NCBI GenBank assembly: GCA_964554795.1 | Contig: CAZKQB010000039.1 | Coordinates: 1-33,695 of the forward strand | Length of the DNA stretch: 33,695 nt | DNA from: SFHK01 sp964554795 | GTDB lineage: Bacteria; Bacillota; Clostridia; Christensenellales; Aristaeellaceae | Direction of reading: 5' to 3' | Shown: piece by piece, positions 1 to 6,173 of the stretch | How positions within the stretch are numbered: the stretch's first letter is position 1 | How the letters are laid out: every line of letters starts with the position of its first letter | Translations under genes and position numbers: made by a program | Notes under the pieces: model-generated | Database searches by the model: none | The model's input: the letters and a program-made list of their open reading frames with translations, nothing else | What the model was told of the DNA's origin: nothing

Positions 1-248
1 AGGCCCAGGCCGGAAACGACTTCGCGGACGACCTTGATGACCTTGATCTTCTCGGCGCCAGCAGACTTCAGGATGACGTCGAACTCGGTCTTCTCTTCAA
101 CGGCTTCAGCAGCGGCAGCGGGGCCGGCAGCAACCGCAACGGGGGCAGCGGCAGAAACGCCAAACTTCTCTTCCATGGCCTTTACGAGATCAGCCAGCTC
201 GAGAATCGTCATAGACTCAACGGCAGAAATGATTTCCTGAGCGTTCAT
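1..248 (-). CDS. rplL: 50S ribosomal protein L7/L12, 3' part cut by window edge
   Basis: L7/L12 forms the flexible stalk of the large ribosomal subunit, where it recruits and activates translational GTPases; dimers bind the C-terminal helix of L10. The visible 82 codons begin MNAQEIISAVESMTILELAD, the typical N-terminal dimerisation domain. An Ala/Pro-rich hinge follows at about residues 33-50, then the start of the C-terminal domain (EKTEFDVILKSAGAEKIKVI). The ATG at 246-248 is preceded by GGAGGG at good spacing. It lies about 50 bp downstream of rplJ in the same direction, as usual for the pair. The end of the gene, and rpoB if it follows, are outside the window. Confidence 0.97.
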   Translation of the reverse strand, partial: MNAQEIISAVESMTILELADLVKAMEEKFGVSAAAPVAVAAGPAAAAEAVEEKTEFDVILKSAGAEKIKVIKVVREVVSGLG

Positions 249-301
249 TGTATTCCCTCCATAATCATGTTAAGGTCTGAATTCGTGGCATCAGGCAGCG
301 A

Positions 302-817
302 TTATTCCTCGCCGGCCTTCTGCTTGCGGATCGCTTCCACGCAGCGGACGAAGCTGGAAACCGCGCTCATCATGCTGCCCATGATACGGGCGATGAGGAT
401 TTCCTTGCTGGGCAGGTCGGCCAGAGCCTGAACGCCGGCAGCGTCGAGGAACGCGCCGTCGCACACACCGCACTTCAGCTTGAGCTTCTTGCTCTTTTTA
501 CCGAACTCCACCGCGATCTTCGCGGGCGCGATCATATCGGTGTAGCCGAACGCCACGGCGGTGGGGCCCTTCAGGTGCTCCTCCATCTGAGCGGCGTAGG
601 GGGTATCCTTCACGGCGAGATCGATCATGGTGTTCTTGATAACGGCATACTCAACGCCAGCCTTGCGGAACTCGGCGCGCAGCGCGGTATCCTCCTCCAC
701 GGTCAGACCACGGAAGTCAACCAGAACGACGGTCTGCGCCTTCTCAAACTTTTCTTTGATGGCGGCGACGACCGGCTTCTTGCTTTCGATATTCTTGGAA
801 AGTTCGTTCTTGGACAT
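302..817 (-). CDS. rplJ: 50S ribosomal protein L10
   Basis: L10 is the base of the ribosomal stalk: it binds 23S rRNA and carries the L7/L12 dimers. The 171-residue product has the normal family length. It shows the expected N-terminal rRNA-binding domain (NIESKKPVVAAIKEKFEKA, VVLVDFRGLTVEED, YAVIKNTMIDLAV, and GPTAVAFGYTD near residue 85). A C-terminal amphipathic helix for L12 binding follows (SSFVRCVEAIRKQKAGEE). The ATG start has a GAGGTG upstream. It is co-transcribed with rplL from a strong promoter at 1008-1036 through a structured leader. It is unusual that rplA is not directly upstream; rplA lies about 10 kb away on the other strand. Confidence 0.97.
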   Translation of the reverse strand: MSKNELSKNIESKKPVVAAIKEKFEKAQTVVLVDFRGLTVEEDTALRAEFRKAGVEYAVIKNTMIDLAVKDTPYAAQMEEHLKGPTAVAFGYTDMIAPAKIAVEFGKKSKKLKLKCGVCDGAFLDAAGVQALADLPSKEILIARIMGSMMSAVSSFVRCVEAIRKQKAGEE

Positions 818-819
818 TT

Positions 820-1000
820 GTTAAACACCTCGCATTCCGTCCTATGAATGACGGCAAATGAAACGCCCCTGCGCATAGGCGCAAGGGCGGAATACCTCTG
901 AACAGAATTCGAGAAAGTCCGAACCTTTGCACCTCGGCGAGCACTCCGATTGGAGTTTACGCTTCCGCACTCGCTGTCTATGGCACAGCTGTTTCACAGC
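820..1000 (-). promoter_or_regulatory. rplJL mRNA leader (L10-leader type)
   Basis: About 180 nt of untranslated RNA lie between the promoter and rplJ. The transcript contains paired elements and conserved-looking words (CATAGACAGCGAGTGCGGAAG, then GTGCTCGCCGAGGTGC) resembling the L10 leader of Firmicutes, where the L10-L12 complex represses its own operon. The position, directly ahead of rplJ, supports this. Assignment is from memory of the family; a covariance-model search would settle it. Confidence 0.7.
861..889 (-). terminator. Hairpin in rplJ leader, possible attenuator
   Basis: In the transcript an 11-bp stem (CGCCCTTGCGC / GCGCAGGGGCG, one mismatch, 4-nt loop) is followed by TTTCATTT. 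It sits about 45 nt before the rplJ start, where an attenuator of the L10 leader would be expected. The U-tract is short and broken, so termination here is uncertain. Confidence 0.5.
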
Positions 1001-1007
1001 CTCATAT

Positions 1008-1036
1008 ATTGTACTCGTTTACCCGCATTTCGTCAA
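1008..1036 (-). promoter_or_regulatory. rplJL promoter
   Basis: The minus strand reads TTGACG (1031-1036), a 17-bp spacer, then TACAAT (1008-1013), close to the sigma-A consensus. Transcription would start near 1001, giving the leader above. It gives rplJL a promoter of its own, independent of rplKA. Confidence 0.85.
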
Positions 1037-1281
1037 GTTAAGTTTCGGGAGAACCTGCCTGCAGGCTTTCCATATTTCATTTCCAAAAGGTCGGCGCAAA
1101 CAGGCGCTGGCCCGCCGTCCCAATTCCGAAGGGCACACTTCCACTGCAGAGAAGAAGGATTTCTTTGCGCCGCGCTTTTTTGAAGGGAAGCGACGCAAGC
1201 CGGCTTTGATGAAAGGCCGCAAACAGGCGCTGCCCGCTCCAAAGCCGAAATTCCTCCCTGTTCAGTGTCCCGCACAGGCAG
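1037..1281. repeat. Intergenic stretch with a 15-bp direct repeat
   Basis: No gene is supported here. The word CGCAAACAGGCGCTG occurs at 1095-1109 and again at 1218-1232. Similar flanks (AAAGG before and CCCGC after) make each copy an imperfect unit of about 28 bp. The short frames through this stretch lack ribosome binding sites and family features. If the inversion proposed for this region is real, one breakpoint falls here. Confidence 0.5.
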
Positions 1282-1315
1282 AAAACCGCCGTCCGGCCTT
1301 ACTGCCGGGCGGCGG
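1282..1315 (-). terminator. Terminator after the CotH/VTC/DUF4956 operon
   Basis: In the minus-strand transcript the arms CCGCCGCCCGGC and GGCCGGACGGCGG form a GC-rich stem around a 5-nt loop, followed by TTTT. It begins 12 bp downstream of the DUF4956 stop codon, the normal place for an intrinsic terminator. Confidence 0.8.
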
Positions 1316-1327
1316 GTAGGAATGACG

Positions 1328-1990
1328 TCAAACGGTTTCGGACTGGTAGGCGACGAGAGAGGCCTCGTTCACGCCGTCCAGCGTAAGCAGCTTATTGAGG
1401 AAGGCTTCGCTCTTGTCCACGCGCACCTCGTAGGTAACCTCGATCCCACGGGAGGTGATGGTCTTGCTCTTCAGCTTGTGGTAGCGCAGCTGCTTCATCA
1501 GCTGCATGCTGTTAGCTTCGCCATTGCCGCTCAGGTGCATAACCAATAGATAGCTGTCGGCGGATTTGCCGGTGAGATTGCGCAGAACGAAGATCAGAAT
1601 CGCGATGAAAACCACGGTAATCGCCGTCAGGAAATACTGACCCGCGCCCAGCAGAATGCCCATGGTGAGCGCCCAGAACATGTAGGCGGTATCCAGCGGA
1701 TCCTTCACGGCAGTGCGGAAGCGCACGATGGACAGCGCGCCGACCATGCCCATGGAAAGCTGCAGCGAGTTGCGGATACAGGTTACGACGGGCGCGGTGA
1801 TCAGCGTCATCAGCACCAGCGTCATACCGAAGTTGGTGGAGAACATCACGCCGCGGTAGTTTTTCTTATACACCCAGTAGATAAACAGGCCTACGCCGAA
1901 GGCCATGATCATCAGGAACGTAATGCTAAGCCAGGAACCCGGCGTAATGGACTGATTGGCAAAGATTTCCGCAATACTGGTTTTGTTCAC
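1328..1990 (-). CDS. DUF4956 domain-containing membrane protein
   Basis: The function is not established for this family. The 220-residue product has three to four hydrophobic segments in its first about 125 residues (SWLSITFLMIMAFGVGLFIY, then FGMTLVLMTLITAPVVTCI, then two more). The family-like motif GALSIVRFRTAVKDPLDTAY lies at about 84-103. A soluble alpha/beta tail follows (SRGIEVTYEVRVDKSEAFLN, ending near VNEASLVAYQSE), likely cytoplasmic. Translation starts at GTG (1988-1990) with AAAGGGG eight bases upstream; no better ATG is visible. It is the last gene of an operon with a VTC-type polymerase and a CotH kinase. By analogy with the small membrane subunit of eukaryotic VTC complexes, it may anchor the polymerase or form the exit path of the polymer; this is inference. 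Confidence 0.85.
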   Translation of the reverse strand: MNKTSIAEIFANQSITPGSWLSITFLMIMAFGVGLFIYWVYKKNYRGVMFSTNFGMTLVLMTLITAPVVTCIRNSLQLSMGMVGALSIVRFRTAVKDPLDTAYMFWALTMGILLGAGQYFLTAITVVFIAILIFVLRNLTGKSADSYLLVMHLSGNGEANSMQLMKQLRYHKLKSKTITSRGIEVTYEVRVDKSEAFLNKLLTLDGVNEASLVAYQSETV

Positions 1991-2063
1991 GAGGAGTACC
2001 CCTTTCGTAATCTTGTACTTCTATTTTCCTGCCGCGGCGCGGCACGAAGAGCTTTGGTCTCCT

Positions 2064-2774
2064 TTAGCCCAGCGGCTCGAACCGGCGGCACAGCACGTAT
2101 TTAGAGATGGCGCTACGCTCGGCGGGCACGTCCCACAGCATGGCAGAGATGAAGTCCGGAAGGTAGGAATCGTACTTTACCTCCAGGATTTCGCGCCCGT
2201 CGTCCAGTGGAGACACGGTCATGACGTCAGGGCTGAACAGGTCGCGGCTCAATAGGCCCGTGCGCAGTCTTTTGTCAAAGGTGATGCGCACGTTCTCGAC
2301 CGGGTGAATGAAGGTTTCGCGCGTATAGTCCACAATGACCTTCGGCCGCAGAAGATTCACGCGCATTTCGCGGAACATGTCGTTCAGCAGCGCATTGTCA
2401 ATCAGGTCAAGCTTGCTGCATCTGCCCTTCACCAGCTGGTCGCACAGCTTGCGCGAGATACGCGTGGACGACTTCTGAATCAGGTCGCCCCGCTTGCGCT
2501 TGCGTTCGAGGAAAATGGTCTCATCCGACAGGTTGTAGATGCGAATGCGATACTTGTCGCGGTTCATATCGCCGCCAACCTTATCGTAGAAGGCCATGTC
2601 GTAGGCATCGTCGAAGTAGAGGGAACGGATGAAGTACTCTCCCTTTTCGTCAGCGTGCGGATCCGGATGGAGAACGCCGCCCAGTCGATGCCCCAGCGCG
2701 ATCATGTCGCCGCGGTTGATGAAGTATTTCAGCTCATGTCTTTCGGGAAGACGCTCGCGTTTCGTGTCCTGCAA
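2064..2774 (-). CDS. VTC-domain polyphosphate polymerase
   Basis: VTC domains are tunnel-fold (TTM) enzymes; the eukaryotic VTC4 catalytic domain makes polyphosphate from ATP. The 236-residue protein is essentially the bare domain. Tunnel-lining charged motifs appear in order: RHELKYFI near 12-19, IRSLYFDD, RDKYRIRIYN, FLERKRKRGDLIQKSSTRIS near 100-119, RPKVIVDYTRETF, VRITFDKRLRTG, LEVKYDSYLP near 206 and SAISKYVLCRRFE near the end. No membrane segment is visible, so it should be cytosolic or held by its DUF4956 partner. The start is TTG at 2772-2774 with AAAGGGG eight bases upstream, the same arrangement as in the next gene; the nearest ATG is out of frame. It is the second gene of the operon, 40 bp after the CotH gene. 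The real product has not been shown here and could be another polymer. Confidence 0.9.
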   Translation of the reverse strand: MQDTKRERLPERHELKYFINRGDMIALGHRLGGVLHPDPHADEKGEYFIRSLYFDDAYDMAFYDKVGGDMNRDKYRIRIYNLSDETIFLERKRKRGDLIQKSSTRISRKLCDQLVKGRCSKLDLIDNALLNDMFREMRVNLLRPKVIVDYTRETFIHPVENVRITFDKRLRTGLLSRDLFSPDVMTVSPLDDGREILEVKYDSYLPDFISAMLWDVPAERSAISKYVLCRRFEPLG

Positions 2775-2814
2775 GATTATAACCCCTTTGCATGCCTCCG
2801 GTCAAGGCATATCT

Positions 2815-5800
2815 TTATTTGTTGTAGTTATACACCTTTCCGTCCGCGTCCAGCATCGTGACCGTTTCGAGCAGGTCGCCGAAATAGTACTCCATATCGC
2901 TACGGCTGAGGGACTGGGAGAAGTAGTACAGAAGGTGTCCCGGACGCTTGCGGGCGTAACTCTTCAACGTGTTGATTTCCGATTCGTAGGTCTTGCGCGA
3001 CGGACCCCACTTCTCCAGATGCTGATCCATCTCCGGCTCCAGCTCATTGTAGCGCTCGTCGATCTTTGCCAGCACCGCTTCGCTCGACCACGGCCCGCGC
3101 AGCTTTTCGGCAAAGAGCTTGAGGAACATGTCCTTGCACTCCGCGTTCTTCATCAGAGCAATAAACAGCGAGTTGTCCGTCTTGTTGCCTTCGCCCATTC
3201 CGCCCGGCTTGAGCCAGCGGCCGACGGAGTTTGTGTTGGTGGTGAACGCCCAATCGAAATCGAACAGAATGAAGCGCCACTTGCCGTCCGTCTCCGAGGT
3301 GCGGTACTTCTTCACGTTGAGCAGATCCGTGTTGCCGGTGTACATTTCAACGGCAATATACTTGAGATAGTTTTCAACGTCGATGTACTGCTTCACATAT
3401 TCAAGCTTTTCACTGGTCTCAATGCCGTTTTTCTTGATCCAATCCGTAATGGTCGTCCACGAATCCACGGAGCCCTTCATCACGGACGTGTTCGCCTTGA
3501 TCAGGTCGATGCTGTCCTTGATGGCCGGATCCCATCCCTCCCACTGGCAGATGGAGAAGGTGTTGATGCGCTCGCGCATGTTGTAGTGACCCCAGTATTC
3601 ACCGTTCAGGTAGACAATGGCGAGGTTGGTGTCCTGATACATGACGTCCATTCCCTCGGCAAGCGAGGTGAGAATGGAATCGCGCATGCGGGTCTTCTTC
3701 GTGTCCTGCCCGGAGGCGCGCAGAAGGAACGACTGATACTCGGTATAGTCCCGGTTGGGGAAAAGCTTTGCGCGGAAGCGGCTGTCGCCGTACTTGCTGC
3801 GGGCAATGAGCTTGAACGGCTTCTGGTCTTCCTTGCGGCTGTACTGTCCGTGCAGACGCACGCCGCAGCCCTGCGACAGGATGGTGGCGCCGTCCAGACC
3901 AAACAGCTCGACGTTGGCATCCTTCTCCCACGTCATCCAGAAGTTCGCGCCCTTGTTCAGCGAGCCGTACGGACTCTTCGAAAGCGCATTGGGACCCTTG
4001 ACGTACAGCCCGGTATTGTAGTCCCACAGGTCGGTAGGATTCATAACCAGCGAAATCACCTGCATCGTGTGGCTTACGCCCACGAGGTACGACTGCGTTT
4101 CCACCAGACTGGACAACTGACCGTCCTTCACCGCAATGGCGCGAATGATCGTGGTCTGCGTCACCGGGATGGGATTGGTATAGACGAACGTCTCATAGCG
4201 TCCCTCCACAGTTACCTCCGGGTCAGGCGTATAAACAATGCCGCCCACAGCCGCCGGATCGGGCGTGGATGAATCCAGCGTATAATAGATGGTCGCGCCC
4301 GGCTCAGCAGTCAACGCCACGCTGAAATACTGGTTTGCCGGATACATGCCGCCCTGCACAGAGAAGGTGGGCTTCAGCATGCGCGATTCATAGCCAACCT
4401 GCACGTTGCCGGAACCGGGCGTAGAGGCCGCAAGATAATAGAAGCCGTTCCGCCCGCTGATGCGGCCGTAGGACATGTTGGAATACTGCATGCCCAGCTG
4501 CACGCGGTCAAGAATTTTGCCGGATGGGTCAGAAAGCACCAGCGTTTCGCCCTCCGTGGCAGACAACTTGAAGCTCGTATGGCAATAGCCCTTCACGGTT
4601 GTATTCAAGCCGGAGCAGTAAACGCCCATATACTGGCCGGGCGCAATGGTGGTTCCTTCGGGAAACTGCCACTTGCGCGGCTTCGCAGGGTCGTCCGAAA
4701 GCCCCCATGAGCTCAGGTCGACGGTCTGCGACGAGGCGTTGTACAGCTCAATCCAATCATAGGAGGCCTTGCCGACGTTCGCCGTGGTGGTCGTGGACAT
4801 AATCTCGTTGAAAAAAACGCCGCTTGAATTTTGCGCCGCGAACTGACCATCGATCAGCGCGGCGCTCTGAAAGCTGTTGGACATGCCGGGGGTTGGCGAA
4901 AGGTTCGTCGTCCATGTGCCGTCCGACTGGCGGGAATAGGACTGATCCGCCTTCAGCAGATCATATTCCACCAGGTCGATCAGCTGCCCGGCGGCGTTTG
5001 ACAGATAAGCGCCCTCCTTCTCGCTGCTCAGGCGGAAGTTGGTGTGCAGCTTGCCCGCCGGATCGCGCCGGTCGTAGCCGGAGCAGTAGACGATCATGTA
5101 TTCGTCCGGGCCGATGGAAATGTTCGGGAAATGCCACTTCTGCAGGTTCAGGTCGGAGTCCGAAAGCGCGTAGCCGTTCAGGCTCACCGTGTAGGCAGAC
5201 TTATTGTGAATCTCGATCCAGTCGAGGAACTCGCCGTTTTCGTCCGCCGCGTAGCTCATGTTTTTGGCCATCAGCTCGGTGATTTCAATGGGGCTATCGG
5301 TCATCTCGCGGCTGTCGTGCAGCAGATGATAATTTTCGCTTGTGTTGTCCAGCCCCGGGGTCGCCTCATCGGTCACTACCCACTTGCCGTCGATCTCGGC
5401 ATAGGACTGATTCGCCCGCATTTCGGGAATGTTCAGCGTCTGCACGGCGGTGTTGTTCGGGTTAAACAGCACCAGCGTATCGCCCGCCGCAGAAATGCGG
5501 AACGGGGCATGATACGCATAGCCCGCGTTGTTGCGCAGCGTGCCCGTGCAGTAGATCAGCACGCGCTCGCCCGCCGCCAGCGTCTGGTTCGGGAACTCGA
5601 AATACTTGATCATCAGGCTCGAATCCTTCGCCAGCTTCCAGCCATACAGGTTCACGGCTTTGCCGGAATGATTCACAATTTCCACCCAGTCGGGGTATGC
5701 GCCGGTGTCATCCTGAACGGAGGATGCATTGGAGCTCATAACCTCGCTCACGCGCACGGTAGCCGCGGCGTCGATTTCCGGGATGGAATTGTCCTTCGTC

Positions 5801-6030
5801 TTCGGCAGAACGCCGTTTGGAAACACGTTCTTCTGAAGGAAGAAGCACAGCACGATAAACACAATGCCGCCCGCGATGATCAGCGGCAAAAGATTTTTCT
5901 CGCGTCCGGACGAACGCGGTGCGGGCGCAGGCCTCCGAGCCGGAGCGGGCCTGGAAGCAGGCTTGCGCGCGGGCGCAGCGGCACGGCGCGGAGCGGACTT
6001 GGCAGCGGGCTTTTTCGTAGAATTCTGCAA
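2815..6030 (-). CDS. Membrane-anchored CotH-family kinase with three lamin-tail domains
   Basis: CotH proteins are atypical kinases; in Bacillus the spore-coat CotH phosphorylates other coat proteins. This 1071-residue protein has a short Lys/Arg/Pro/Ala-rich cytosolic head (1-45) and one membrane helix (about 47-65), so by the positive-inside rule the rest faces outside. Three lamin-tail domains follow at about 91-225, 247-385 and 404-540, each with the W[IV]E[IL] signature (DWVEIVN, DWIEIHN, DWIELYN). Next comes a chitobiase C-terminal-like beta domain (about 560-650, IYYTLDSSTPDP). The CotH domain spans about 654-1045 (GCGVRLHGQYSRKEDQKPFK, YLNGEYWGHYNMRER, and the Asp motif ILFDFDWAF at 921-929). 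The start is TTG at 6028-6030 with GGAGG nine bases upstream. It is first in the operon with the VTC polymerase and DUF4956 protein. Its substrate is unknown. Confidence 0.9.
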   Translation of the reverse strand: MQNSTKKPAAKSAPRRAAAPARKPASRPAPARRPAPAPRSSGREKNLLPLIIAGGIVFIVLCFFLQKNVFPNGVLPKTKDNSIPEIDAAATVRVSEVMSSNASSVQDDTGAYPDWVEIVNHSGKAVNLYGWKLAKDSSLMIKYFEFPNQTLAAGERVLIYCTGTLRNNAGYAYHAPFRISAAGDTLVLFNPNNTAVQTLNIPEMRANQSYAEIDGKWVVTDEATPGLDNTSENYHLLHDSREMTDSPIEITELMAKNMSYAADENGEFLDWIEIHNKSAYTVSLNGYALSDSDLNLQKWHFPNISIGPDEYMIVYCSGYDRRDPAGKLHTNFRLSSEKEGAYLSNAAGQLIDLVEYDLLKADQSYSRQSDGTWTTNLSPTPGMSNSFQSAALIDGQFAAQNSSGVFFNEIMSTTTTANVGKASYDWIELYNASSQTVDLSSWGLSDDPAKPRKWQFPEGTTIAPGQYMGVYCSGLNTTVKGYCHTSFKLSATEGETLVLSDPSGKILDRVQLGMQYSNMSYGRISGRNGFYYLAASTPGSGNVQVGYESRMLKPTFSVQGGMYPANQYFSVALTAEPGATIYYTLDSSTPDPAAVGGIVYTPDPEVTVEGRYETFVYTNPIPVTQTTIIRAIAVKDGQLSSLVETQSYLVGVSHTMQVISLVMNPTDLWDYNTGLYVKGPNALSKSPYGSLNKGANFWMTWEKDANVELFGLDGATILSQGCGVRLHGQYSRKEDQKPFKLIARSKYGDSRFRAKLFPNRDYTEYQSFLLRASGQDTKKTRMRDSILTSLAEGMDVMYQDTNLAIVYLNGEYWGHYNMRERINTFSICQWEGWDPAIKDSIDLIKANTSVMKGSVDSWTTITDWIKKNGIETSEKLEYVKQYIDVENYLKYIAVEMYTGNTDLLNVKKYRTSETDGKWRFILFDFDWAFTTNTNSVGRWLKPGGMGEGNKTDNSLFIALMKNAECKDMFLKLFAEKLRGPWSSEAVLAKIDERYNELEPEMDQHLEKWGPSRKTYESEINTLKSYARKRPGHLLYYFSQSLSRSDMEYYFGDLLETVTMLDADGKVYNYNK

Positions 6031-6083
6031 AACGGTATGCCTCCGTAATGATAAACTGTAAGAAAAAACGATCTATCCATGAA

Positions 6084-6089
6084 ATTATA
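6084..6089 (-). promoter_or_regulatory. Extended -10 promoter of the CotH operon
   Basis: The minus strand reads TGGTATAAT, a perfect -10 with the TGn extension; no good -35 is present at 16-18 bp. This fits a promoter that relies on the extended -10 or on an activator. A perfect 12-bp palindrome, CATTCGCGAATG, lies at 6136-6147, about 50 bp upstream, and could be a regulator site. Confidence 0.65.
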
Positions 6090-6173
6090 CCACGCATACG
6101 TCTGTTTGCCCAGTGAAGTTAGGTTAAATTCTTCACATTCGCGAATGCTCAGGCGCAGTGAAAGCCGCGTTCG

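Noticed and set aside
927..1319. Plus-strand open frame of 130 codons over the rplJ leader
   Set aside because: It runs antisense through the leader and promoter of rplJL and a repeat spacer, with no ribosome site and no family.
2629..4272. Long plus-strand open frame of 547 codons
   Set aside because: It lies antisense to the CotH gene, whose domains are clear. The translated product has no family features and no ribosome site; long antisense frames are common in GC-rich genes.
5044..6048. Plus-strand open frame of 334 codons
   Set aside because: Antisense shadow of the N-terminal half of the CotH protein.
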